Assembly (NCBI GenBank): GCA_934654765.1
Contig: CAKUGX010000078.1
Span: 1-9,284 of the forward strand
Source: an uncultured Collinsella sp.
GTDB taxonomy: Bacteria; Actinomycetota; Coriobacteriia; Coriobacteriales; Coriobacteriaceae
Length of the DNA stretch: 9,284 nt
Reading direction: 5' to 3'
Positions within the stretch are counted from its first letter, which is position 1; every line of letters starts with the position of its first letter. The position numbers were made by a program, and so were the translations under genes. The notes under the pieces are model-generated. The model did no database searches, was not told the DNA's origin, and worked only from the letters and a program-made list of their open reading frames with translations. Positions 1 to 6,504 of the stretch are shown here, in pieces.

Positions 1-1
1 T

Positions 2-412
2 GACGAACTCACTCCGGCACTTGCCCAGGTGGAGCCGCTGCTCAAGTCGAGCAAGACCGCCATTGACGCCCTGACGTCCAACCTCGTTGAGGTTGAGGCC
101 GTCGTTCGCGACATTTCCGAGGTCACGGGCAGCATGGCCGAGGCCAGCAATGCTGTGTCGAGCGTGACCGACTCTGCTGCCGGTGCTGTGCAGAAACTCT
201 TTAATAAGGTGAAGGCTCCCGCGGCCAACGCCGAGCGCAAGCTTTCCGCTGCTGCCGAAGAAGCCGAGCAGTCGACCGAGCGCGTCCTGATTGGCGAAGC
301 CGGGGACGAGGTCGCCGCGGGTGACGATGGTGCACAAAAGCCTGCCGCTAAAGCAGCCCAGTATTACACTTACACGCCCGCCGAGACCTCTGAGGAGTCC
401 TGCGATGAGTAG
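2..412 (+). CDS. DUF948-like amphipathic protein, 3' part (5' end outside window)
   Basis: The reading frame is open from the first bases of the window, so this is the C-terminal ~136 residues of a longer protein; the GTG at 29 is internal. About residues 1-70 of the visible part are alternating small, hydrophobic and acidic residues (a stretch rich in Ala, Val, Ser and Glu with AIDALTSNLVEVEAVVRDI), suggesting a long amphipathic helix or coiled coil. The remainder is Ala/Glu-rich and disordered-looking, ending in a Tyr/Thr and acidic tail. This resembles DUF948 proteins, which usually have one N-terminal membrane helix followed by such helices; the anchor would lie upstream and cannot be seen. 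Its stop overlaps the start of the anti-sigma candidate by 8 bases, so the two are probably co-translated. A role in general stress physiology is inferred only from the neighbours. Other amphipathic families, such as chemoreceptor-like or apolipoprotein-like helices, are not excluded. Confidence 0.6.
   Translation, partial: DELTPALAQVEPLLKSSKTAIDALTSNLVEVEAVVRDISEVTGSMAEASNAVSSVTDSAAGAVQKLFNKVKAPAANAERKLSAAAEEAEQSTERVLIGEAGDEVAAGDDGAQKPAAKAAQYYTYTPAETSEESCDE
392..397 (+). promoter_or_regulatory. Ribosome binding site fixing the anti-sigma start
   Basis: GAGGAG lies 7 bases before the ATG at 405. It decides the start of the RsbW-like gene: the frame is open back to about 291, but that part overlaps the upstream gene over more than 100 bases, reads as Pro/Arg-rich nonsense, and has no equivalent site. 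Confidence 0.75.
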
Positions 413-782
413 CGAAGCAACCTGCCCTATCACGCTGACCGTTGCCGGTGACCCGCGTCTCGCTCGCCTTGTGCGCATGACGGCAGCCAACGTTGGTGCC
501 CTGTGCTCTATGTCTGTCGATCGCATTGAGGACATCCGCATGGCTGCCGAGGAGGCTTTCATTTTTGGTTGCACCGCGGTCGACTGCGACGACATCACCA
601 TCAAATTCGATGTCGATGAGACCCACGTTGGCATGACTATTACCTTTGGCGATCAGGCTACGGTCGATGAAGACGACCAGGCTGCGGTGTATGCCGAGCT
701 CATCCTTGCGAGCGTTTGCGACTCCTACGAAAAGACTGCGGCGCCCCTGACGCTTTCCCTCGACCTCAAGGCGGATATTTAA
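405..782 (+). CDS. RsbW/SpoIIAB-like anti-sigma factor candidate with degenerate ATP site
   Basis: This 125-residue protein fits the size of short GHKL-fold anti-sigma kinases (about 140-160 residues in RsbW/SpoIIAB), slightly short. Family members bind their sigma factor and phosphorylate an anti-anti-sigma protein. The N-terminal strand (ITLTVAGDPRLARLVRMTAA), the helix with ...DRIEDIRMAAEEAF (E42 to F52) and the following beta strands follow the RsbW pattern. The Glu of the N box is present (E50), but the position of the conserved Asn is F54. The region that should carry DxGxG reads TFGDQATVD, and no GLGL-type glycine box precedes the last helix. ATP binding and kinase activity are therefore doubtful. 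The start is the ATG at 405, behind GAGGAG, and the gene ends one base before the sigma factor ATG. Known family logic plus position suggest it restrains that sigma factor. No anti-anti-sigma (RsbV/SpoIIAA) gene is visible; it could lie upstream or elsewhere. Confidence 0.7.
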   Translation: MSSEATCPITLTVAGDPRLARLVRMTAANVGALCSMSVDRIEDIRMAAEEAFIFGCTAVDCDDITIKFDVDETHVGMTITFGDQATVDEDDQAAVYAELILASVCDSYEKTAAPLTLSLDLKADI

Positions 783-783
783 T

Positions 784-1575
784 ATGACCGAACGTTCCCG
801 TAGCGGCAAGACCGCTTGGGACAAGGAGAAAACCCGCGAGCTGTTTCGTCGCTACAAGGAGACCGGTGATCCGGACGCCCGCGAGCAGCTCGTCATGTCC
901 CATATGAACCTGGTAAGGTTTCTTGCCAACAAATTTAAGAATCGCGGCGAGCCGCTCGACGACCTCATGCAGGTCGGCTATCTGGGTTTGCTCAAGGCTA
1001 TCGACCGTTTTGACCCCGAGCGCGGACTCGAGTTCACGACGTTTGCGACACCCACTATCTTGGGCGAGATCAAACGCCATTTCCGCGACAAGGGCTGGAG
1101 CGTGCGCGTACCGCGTCGCCTGCAGGAGCTTTCTGCCAAGGTCAACCAGGCTACCGACAAGCTCACCAACGAGCTACAGCGTTCGCCCAAGGTTGAGGAA
1201 ATCGCCGATTACCTGGGCGTGACCGTCGATGAGGTCCTCGAGGCTATGGAATCGTCTTCGGCCTATACCTCGGTGCCCATCGAGGCTCCTGGTGCGTCTG
1301 ATTCCGACGATGCCCCCTCGATTCTCGATCGCTACGCCGACGACGACAATGAGCTCGACTTTACCGATGACCGCTTGGTGATCGAGGAAGCCATCCGTGA
1401 TTTCTCGCCGCGCGAGCGCGAGGTTATCGAGCTGCGCTTTGTAAAGGGCATGACCCAGATCGAGATCGCCAAGAAGCTAGGTATATCGCAGGTCCAGGTT
1501 TCGCGCCTGCTGCGCCGCACGCTTAAGAAGATTCAGGACAAGATCGACCCCGACGGAGTGATGATTCGTTCATGA
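784..1575 (+). CDS. sigB: SigB/SigF-family RNA polymerase sigma factor
   Basis: A 263-residue alternative sigma-70 factor, the same length as stress factor SigB and sporulation SigF of Bacillus (about 255-262). It directs RNA polymerase to a dedicated promoter set. Region 2 spans about residues 37-107 and includes the core-binding stretch DLMQVGYLGLLKA (60-72), then FTTFATPTILGEIKRHFRDKGWSVRVPRR, which matches the -10 recognition part of SigB/SigF/FliA-type factors. Region 3 is about 110-185, with an acidic, Ser/Asp-rich linker near 165-190. Region 4 (about 205-255) holds the helix-turn-helix that reads the -35 element (MTQIEIAKKLGISQVQVSRLLRR from residue 223). The ATG has AAGGCGG 9 bases upstream and follows the anti-sigma stop by one base. 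The gene ends in an ATGA overlap with the next gene. The order anti-sigma then sigma matches rsbW-sigB, so partner-switching control is likely, but the anti-sigma candidate here is atypical. The symbol reflects family only, not proven orthology. Confidence 0.9.
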   Translation: MTERSRSGKTAWDKEKTRELFRRYKETGDPDAREQLVMSHMNLVRFLANKFKNRGEPLDDLMQVGYLGLLKAIDRFDPERGLEFTTFATPTILGEIKRHFRDKGWSVRVPRRLQELSAKVNQATDKLTNELQRSPKVEEIADYLGVTVDEVLEAMESSSAYTSVPIEAPGASDSDDAPSILDRYADDDNELDFTDDRLVIEEAIRDFSPREREVIELRFVKGMTQIEIAKKLGISQVQVSRLLRRTLKKIQDKIDPDGVMIRS

Positions 1576-2960
1576 GTGAACACCCCCAACAAACCGATCG
1601 CGTGCTGCGCGACACCCGCATTCTGACGCTGCGCATTTGGGCTGTTGTCGGCTGCATTGTCATCGCCGTTGTCATCTTTAACCTTATGGGCATCCTGGCA
1701 CCGGTTATCGAGTTTCTTGCCGTCGGCTCCATCATTGCTTTTGTGATGTCCCCGATCACCAACTGGCTCGAGCACCATGGCGTGAATCGCGGCATCGGTT
1801 CGCTTATCGCGCTTATTGTTGTCGTTGCCGTGTCGCCGATTCTGTTCGGTCAGATCATGGAAGTGCTGAGCCGCCTGCCCGAGCAGCTTCGTGTTGCGGG
1901 CGGCGATCTCAATGAGATGATCTCGCATGCCAAGACGCTCAACAACACGCCGCTCAAGGAGTATTTGGACGATAATCTTTCGTCGCTTGTCACCGTGGCA
2001 TCGAAGTACGTGTCTCAGATCGCTGCCGAGCTTGGCCGCGGTGTGTTCCCGCTCATCACCAATACGGCCTCGCAGCTGTTCGTGATCTTCCTGGGTCTGG
2101 TGCTCGCGTACTGGATGGCCTGCGACTACCCTCGCATGCACCACGAGATTTGCACCATCATCGGTCAGGAGAAGGAGACCTCGTACCGCTTTATGGTCGC
2201 CATCCTTTCTCGCTCTGTCGGCGGCTACATGCGCGGTATGGTCGTGACGTCCATCTGCGGTGGTTTCCTTGCCTTTATCGGTTTTATGATCATCGGCCAT
2301 CCGTATGCGGCGCTCATGGCTATCTTTACCGGCATCATGCATTTGGTTCCTGTCGTCGGTCCATGGGTGAGCGCAGCAATCGCCACAGTGCTTGGTTTCA
2401 TGTTCAGCCCCATGTTGGCGTTATGGACGCTCATCGTGACGATGGTCGCGCAAAACGTCACCGATAACGTGATTTCGCCTAAGGTCATGCAGAGCTCGGT
2501 GCAGGTGCATCCCATCATGAGCCTCACGGCGCTCGTTATTGGCTCGGCGCTCATGGGCCCCATCGGCATGATTATTGCCATCCCGCTTTGTGCGGCCCTC
2601 AAGGGCATCTTCGTGTACTACTTCGAGAATGAGACCGGCCGTCAGCTTGTGGCCTATGACGGCGCCGTGTTTAAGGGCACACCGTACCGCGATGCCGATG
2701 GCAACCCGGTCGCTGCCTACGACGCGCTCGGCGACGACACCTTCATCTACGAGTCCGAGCTCATCGGTAATGAGACCGCGCCCGAGGCTAAAGCTATGCC
2801 CAAGCCCGAGCTCGATAATCCTTGGATCAAGCTTTCGGACCTGCAGCCCGATGCGACGGGTTTCTTCAAAAACCCCTTCGCCAAAGACGATGATTCCAAT
2901 TCGGACGACGATACCAAAACAGGTATCGACGGCTCCATGGACGATTCGGATTCTAAATAG
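1572..2960 (+). CDS. AI-2E family membrane transporter
   Basis: A 462-residue polytopic membrane protein of the AI-2E family (PF01594; YdiK/PerM/TqsA-like). Members have been linked to export of autoinducer-2 or to Na+/H+ exchange, so the substrate cannot be given. Hydrophobic segments are near residues 17-42, 44-60, 75-92, 164-184, 214-240, 243-262, 270-295 and 308-340, with a soluble loop at about 95-160 as is usual. The family signatures GIMHLVPVVGP (254-264) and NVISPKVM (299-306), then VQVHPIMSL, are present. The ~110-residue C-terminal extension (about 350-462) is unusual: polar, Asp/Ser-rich and ending in an acidic run, probably cytoplasmic and disordered. The ATG shares an ATGA with the sigma factor stop, implying translational coupling, so the transporter probably belongs to the stress regulon. 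No clear terminator follows before the convergent small gene. Confidence 0.88.
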   Translation: MSEHPQQTDRVLRDTRILTLRIWAVVGCIVIAVVIFNLMGILAPVIEFLAVGSIIAFVMSPITNWLEHHGVNRGIGSLIALIVVVAVSPILFGQIMEVLSRLPEQLRVAGGDLNEMISHAKTLNNTPLKEYLDDNLSSLVTVASKYVSQIAAELGRGVFPLITNTASQLFVIFLGLVLAYWMACDYPRMHHEICTIIGQEKETSYRFMVAILSRSVGGYMRGMVVTSICGGFLAFIGFMIIGHPYAALMAIFTGIMHLVPVVGPWVSAAIATVLGFMFSPMLALWTLIVTMVAQNVTDNVISPKVMQSSVQVHPIMSLTALVIGSALMGPIGMIIAIPLCAALKGIFVYYFENETGRQLVAYDGAVFKGTPYRDADGNPVAAYDALGDDTFIYESELIGNETAPEAKAMPKPELDNPWIKLSDLQPDATGFFKNPFAKDDDSNSDDDTKTGIDGSMDDSDSK

Positions 2961-2966
2961 GCCCTA

Positions 2967-3206
2967 TTAACGTTTCTTGAAGTTGTAAATGACAATAAAC
3001 ACGAGCAAAGCGATTGATAAGGGGCCGGCTACATAGAAAAAGAGAACGTCAATTGCGCGTAGAGTGTAATAAGCCTTATCGCCGGACATTACTGCATACA
3101 ATACGTAGCCAAATGCTGGTTGGTTTGCGTACCAGCAGGAGAAGGCCAAGAGCGCTAAAAGTGCTAGTACCAGAAGTGCATTCAGGACAAATCGTTTACT
3201 TTTCAT
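2967..3206 (-). CDS. Small two-helix membrane protein, unknown function
   Basis: A 79-residue protein not recognised as any family. It begins MKSKR, then has a hydrophobic helix (about residues 6-26) and a short polar loop with GDKAYYTLRAID, then a second helix (about 52-74) and a basic end KKR. This suggests an integral membrane protein with both ends in the cytoplasm. A Cys near residue 24 follows AFS, which is a poor lipobox, so a lipoprotein is unlikely. The gene looks real: AAGGAG sits 6 bases before the ATG and the composition is coherent for a membrane protein. By hand count it is about 43% G+C and uses AAA, CTA, TTA, GTA and CGA codons that neighbours mostly avoid, so it may be recently acquired or weakly expressed. 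It converges on the AI-2E gene with 6 bases between stop codons, and the region holding its start is followed on the + strand by a terminator. Confidence 0.7.
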   Translation of the reverse strand: MKSKRFVLNALLVLALLALLAFSCWYANQPAFGYVLYAVMSGDKAYYTLRAIDVLFFYVAGPLSIALLVFIVIYNFKKR

Positions 3207-3212
3207 CGATCG

Positions 3213-3218
3213 CTCCTT
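3213..3218 (-). promoter_or_regulatory. Ribosome binding site of the small membrane gene
   Basis: On the minus strand AAGGAG lies 6 bases upstream of the ATG at 3206-3204. It is a near-ideal Shine-Dalgarno sequence and the main support that this short gene is translated. A TTGAAA (complement of 3255-3260) upstream could be a -35 element, but no good -10 stands at the right distance, so no promoter is called. Confidence 0.65.
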
Positions 3219-3298
3219 CCGGGTGACTCTTATATGTAATTCTACAGCAGTCCTTTTTCAAAGGATCGCACAGTACTGAATAACGTGCACTTTCGCTG

Positions 3299-3328
3299 GA
3301 GGGTCGCTGTTTGGCGACCCTCTTTTTT
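3299..3328 (+). terminator. Strong rho-independent terminator without an adjacent + strand gene
   Basis: A perfect 9-bp stem (GAGGGTCGC at 3299-3307 with GCGACCCTC at 3314-3322), a 6-base loop TGTTTG and six T's at 3323-3328 form a textbook intrinsic terminator on the + strand. The other side lacks a T-tract on the minus strand, so it works in one direction. The nearest + strand gene upstream is the AI-2E gene ending at 2960, with the oppositely oriented small membrane gene in between. Confidence 0.9.
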
Positions 3329-3354
3329 GCACTGGGGCGGTGGGATGGTAATAT
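3326..3354 (+). promoter_or_regulatory. Candidate promoter of the alaS operon
   Basis: TTTGCA (3326-3331, 4 of 6 to TTGACA), a 17-base spacer, then TAATAT (3349-3354, 4 of 6 to TATAAT) preceded by TGG, which gives an extended -10. Transcription would begin near 3361, leaving a leader of about 40 bases before the alaS ATG. The -35 element overlaps the T-tract of the terminator just upstream. This is a consensus match by eye only. Confidence 0.5.
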
Positions 3355-3385
3355 CGTTACGTTTGAACTGTTTCGATGTGAAACC

Positions 3386-3391
3386 GAGGAG
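3386..3391 (+). promoter_or_regulatory. Ribosome binding site fixing the alaS start
   Basis: GAGGAG lies 9 bases before the ATG at 3401. The open frame extends back to a TTG at 3311, but that start falls inside the terminator hairpin, upstream of the likely promoter start point. A second in-frame ATG at 3422 is possible but has no comparable site. Confidence 0.75.
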
Positions 3392-3400
3392 ATTCCCTCT

Positions 3401-6058
3401 ATGAGTGCTGACTACCCGTCAATGACTACGGCCGAGATCCGCTCTAAGTTCCTCAACTTCTTTGAGGAGCGCGGTCTTAAGCTCTATCCTTCTTCGTCCC
3501 TCGTCCCCGACGATCCTTCGCTGCTGCTTGCCAACGCCGGCATGAACCAGTTTAAGGAGTACTACCAGGGCAAGAAGACCATGAAGGAGATCGGCGCGAT
3601 CTCCTGCCAGAAGTGCGTCCGCACCAACGATATCGACTGCATCGGCGAGGACGGCCGTCACCTGTCCTTCTTCGAGATGCTCGGTGACTTCTCCTTTGGC
3701 GGCGTCTCCAAGCAGCAGGCCTGCGCTTGGGCCTTTGAACTCATCACCAAGGAGTTCAAGCTGCCGCTCGACCGCCTGTACTTCACCGTCTTTACCGAGG
3801 ATGACGAGACTCACGACGTGTGGCGCTCCTTGGGCGTTGCCGAGGACCACATCTCCCGTCTGGGCGAGGACGACAACTTCTGGGCCGCTGGCCCCACCGG
3901 CCCCTGCGGTCCGTGCTCCGAGATCTACTTTGACATGGGCGAGGAGGTCGGCTGCGGTAAGCCCGACTGTAAGCCCGGCTGCGACTGCGACCGCTTCCTG
4001 GAGTTCTGGAACCTCGTGTTCACCCAGTACGACCGCCAGGAGGACGGCTCCATGCCGGAGCTGCCGCACCGCAACCTCGATACGGGCATGGGTCTGGAGC
4101 GCATGGCCGCTATCATGCAGCACAAGACCGCCAACTACGACGGCGATCTGATGCAGCATCTCGTCAAGCTGGGCGAGGAGATCAGCGGCAAGACCTATGT
4201 CGCCGACGATTACTCCGGCGCCAGCCGCTCCCTGCGTATCATCGCCGACCACTCCCGCGCCGTCGACTTCATGATCTCGGACGGCATCCTGCCCGGTAAC
4301 GAGGGTCGAGAGTACGTCCTGCGCCGCCTGCTCCGTCGCGCCGTGTTCCACGGCCGCCTGCTGGGTATCGAGGGTGCCTTCCTGACCAAGTTCATCGACG
4401 AGGTCAACGCTCAGATGGGCGAGGCCTATCCCGAGCTGCTCAAGAACGTCGCACTTGTTAAGGGCATCGTTGCCTCCGAGGAGGAGCGCTTCTCCACGAC
4501 GCTCGACAACGGCCGCGTCTACCTGGACGAGGCCCTGACAGCGCTTTCCGAGGGCGCTGTCCTTCCGGGCGATGTTGCCTTTAAGCTTCACGATACCTTT
4601 GGTTTCCCCATCGACCTGACCGTCGAGATCGCCGGCACCGCTGGTCACGACGTTGACATGGACGGCTTTACCGCCTGCATGGAGGACCAGAAGGCCCGCG
4701 CCCGCGCCAACGCCAAGGGCGATGCCTGGGGCAGTTTCAACGACGTGTGGGTCGAGCTTTCCGACAAGGTTGCCGCGACCGAGTTCGACGGCTATGACAA
4801 CGACGTCATCGAGGGCGCCAAGGTTGTCGCCATCGTGCGCAACGGTGAGTCCGTCGAGTCCGCTGCCGCCGGGGAGGACGTCGAGGTCGTGCTCGACCGC
4901 ACCCCGTTCTATGCCGAGATGGGCGGCCAGCAGGGCGACGCCGGCGAGCTTTCCGCCGAGGGCGTTGTGCTGACCGTTGCCGACACCAAGAACCACAACG
5001 GCCTGTATGCCCACGTCGCGCATGTCGTCGAGGGCACGCTGACCGTCGGTGCTGCCGTGACTGCCGCGCTCGACGCCGAGCGCCGTGGCTTCCTGCGCCG
5101 CAACCACACCGCTACGCACCTGCTCGATGCCGCGCTTAAGCAGGTCCTGGGCGAGCATGTCTCCCAGGCCGGCTCGCTGGTGACGCCCGAGCACCTGCGC
5201 TTTGACTTCACGCACTTCGAGGCCCTGTCTTCCGAGCAGCTCAAGGCTGTCGAGGATCTGGTCAACCAGCAGATCTTTGCTTCCAAGCCGGTCGTGACCC
5301 GCGTCATGGGCATCGACGAGGCCAAGGCCGCCGGTGCTGTCGCCCTGTTTGGCGAGAAGTACGGCGACGTCGTCCGCGTTGTCTCCGTGGGCGCCGAGGA
5401 CCAGCCGTTCTCCCGCGAGCTCTGCGGTGGTACGCATGCCGCCAACACCGCCGAGATCGGTCTGTTCAAGATCATTTCCGAGTCCTCCACGGGCTCGAAC
5501 GTTCGCCGTATCGAAGCCGTGACCTCCAAGGGTGCGCTCGACTACATGGCCGACCGCCTGGCGCTCGTCGACGCCGCTGCCGCTGCGCTCAAGTGCCGCG
5601 TCGACGAGGTCCCCGCCCGCGTGGAGAACCTGCAGGCCGAGCTGCGCGAGACTTCCAACAAGCTCAAGAAGGCTCTGACCGGTGGCTCTTCCGATGCCAT
5701 CTCCAGCGCCATCGATGGCGCTGTCGAGCTCGACGGCTACAAGCTTGTTGTCGCTGAGCTTCAGGGTCTCGAGGCCGCTGACCTGCGTAACGTGTGGGAC
5801 ACCGTGCACCAGAAGGTTGCTGGCCCCGTCGCCTGCGTCGTCGCCAGCGTGACCGAGAAGGGCACCCCGGCCCTGCTCGCCGCCGGCTCCGACGATGCCG
5901 TCAAGGCCGGTTTCCACGCCGGTAACGTGATCAAGCAGATTGCGGGCCTGGTCGACGGTCGCGGCGGCGGTCGTCCCAACATGGCCCAGGCCGGTGGCAA
6001 GAACGCCGCCGGTATCGCCGATGCCCTCGCGGCCGCCAAGACCGCGCTCGGCGCCTAA
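3401..6058 (+). CDS. alaS: Alanyl-tRNA synthetase
   Basis: An 885-residue class II synthetase (E. coli 876) that charges tRNA-Ala with alanine in the cytoplasm and clears mischarged Ser/Gly. The N-terminal aminoacylation domain shows HLSFFEMLGDFSFGG (87-101), TGPCGPCSEIYFD (from 166) and motif 3 as DTGMGLERM (from 227). The editing domain has the metal-binding HTATH (H569, H573) and CGGTH (C675, H679), matching H564/H568/C666/H670 of E. coli. A coiled stretch near 740-770 leads into the C-Ala/DHHA1 domain with GGGRPNMAQAGG (855 on). All catalytic and editing signatures look intact. Between the first motifs is a Cys-rich insertion, C185-x4-C190-x3-C194-x-C196, absent from the E. coli enzyme but, from memory, seen in many Gram-positive AlaRS. 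It is first in a housekeeping operon, followed after 17 bases by ruvX. Confidence 0.97.
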   Translation: MSADYPSMTTAEIRSKFLNFFEERGLKLYPSSSLVPDDPSLLLANAGMNQFKEYYQGKKTMKEIGAISCQKCVRTNDIDCIGEDGRHLSFFEMLGDFSFGGVSKQQACAWAFELITKEFKLPLDRLYFTVFTEDDETHDVWRSLGVAEDHISRLGEDDNFWAAGPTGPCGPCSEIYFDMGEEVGCGKPDCKPGCDCDRFLEFWNLVFTQYDRQEDGSMPELPHRNLDTGMGLERMAAIMQHKTANYDGDLMQHLVKLGEEISGKTYVADDYSGASRSLRIIADHSRAVDFMISDGILPGNEGREYVLRRLLRRAVFHGRLLGIEGAFLTKFIDEVNAQMGEAYPELLKNVALVKGIVASEEERFSTTLDNGRVYLDEALTALSEGAVLPGDVAFKLHDTFGFPIDLTVEIAGTAGHDVDMDGFTACMEDQKARARANAKGDAWGSFNDVWVELSDKVAATEFDGYDNDVIEGAKVVAIVRNGESVESAAAGEDVEVVLDRTPFYAEMGGQQGDAGELSAEGVVLTVADTKNHNGLYAHVAHVVEGTLTVGAAVTAALDAERRGFLRRNHTATHLLDAALKQVLGEHVSQAGSLVTPEHLRFDFTHFEALSSEQLKAVEDLVNQQIFASKPVVTRVMGIDEAKAAGAVALFGEKYGDVVRVVSVGAEDQPFSRELCGGTHAANTAEIGLFKIISESSTGSNVRRIEAVTSKGALDYMADRLALVDAAAAALKCRVDEVPARVENLQAELRETSNKLKKALTGGSSDAISSAIDGAVELDGYKLVVAELQGLEAADLRNVWDTVHQKVAGPVACVVASVTEKGTPALLAAGSDDAVKAGFHAGNVIKQIAGLVDGRGGGRPNMAQAGGKNAAGIADALAAAKTALGA

Positions 6059-6075
6059 GAACCTAAGTAGTCGCT

Positions 6076-6504
6076 GTGGTCGCGCTCGCATTGGACATAG
6101 GGGAGACCAGGATTGGCATTGCCGTCTCGAGCCGTGATGGCAAGATGGCGATGCCCGTCAAGGTGCTCCCGGCTGCCGAGGTCACCGGTATGGCCAAGAC
6201 GTTTCGCTACCTGGTCGAGGACTATGAGCCCGACATTCTGGTAAGCGGACGTCCCCTGACCATGGCCGGTGAGCCCGGCCCCCAGGCCGAGCGCGTCGCC
6301 GCCGTGGCGCAAAAGATTGCCGACGAGCTCGATCTTCCGCTGGAGTTTGAGGACGAGCGTCTGTCCTCGCAAGAGGCCAAGCGCATCCTGCGCGAGCAGG
6401 GACTCAACGAAAAGCAGATGAGGGGCAAGATTGACATGATCGCCGCCAGCCTGTTTTTGCAGACGTGGCTCGATCGTAAAAACGAGGAGGTTCAGCATGC
6501 CTAG
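6076..6504 (+). CDS. ruvX: RuvX/YqgF RNase H-fold nuclease (putative Holliday junction resolvase)
   Basis: A 142-residue full-length YqgF/RuvX protein, a small RNase H-like nuclease linked to Holliday junction resolution and, in E. coli, to 5' end processing of pre-16S rRNA. Signatures are complete: LALDIGETRIGIAVSS with the first catalytic Asp (D7), SGRPLTMAGEPG (57-68), FEDERLSSQEA (91-101) with acidic D93/E94, and KIDMIAA (118-124) with D120. The start is GTG at 6076, the first usable start after an in-frame TAA at 6064-6066; its ribosome site is weak, so translation may be coupled to alaS. It overlaps mltG by 8 bases. The alaS-ruvX-mltG order recurs in many Gram-positive bacteria. Confidence 0.93.
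   Translation: MVALALDIGETRIGIAVSSRDGKMAMPVKVLPAAEVTGMAKTFRYLVEDYEPDILVSGRPLTMAGEPGPQAERVAAVAQKIADELDLPLEFEDERLSSQEAKRILREQGLNEKQMRGKIDMIAASLFLQTWLDRKNEEVQHA

Noticed and set aside
291..404. Upstream extension of the RsbW-like gene
   Set aside because: The extra residues are Pro/Arg/Ser-rich out-of-frame translation of the preceding gene; the ATG at 405 has a good ribosome site and fits the family start.
1533..2342. Minus-strand frame of 269 codons opposite the AI-2E gene
   Set aside because: The translation is His/Arg/Asp-rich without hydrophobic core or motifs, as expected from a shadow frame of a membrane protein gene.
2956..2968. Palindrome AATAG-GCC-CTATT between the convergent stop codons as a bidirectional terminator
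   Set aside because: The stem is only 5 bp, A/T-rich, and no T-tract follows on either strand.
3207..3298. T-box riboswitch in front of alaS
   Set aside because: No conserved T-box sequence (such as TGGNACC) or specifier stem could be recognised, and the probable alaS promoter lies after the terminator.
3311..3400. Upstream extension of alaS to the TTG at 3311
   Set aside because: It begins within the terminator hairpin and before the likely promoter start point, has no ribosome site, and is not part of the AlaRS fold; the ATG at 3401 has GAGGAG.
3419..6091. An 890-codon open frame on the minus strand lying opposite alaS
   Set aside because: It is a shadow of the strongly biased codon use of alaS; its translation is Gly/Val/Leu/Asp-rich with no family features, and alaS is complete on the other strand.
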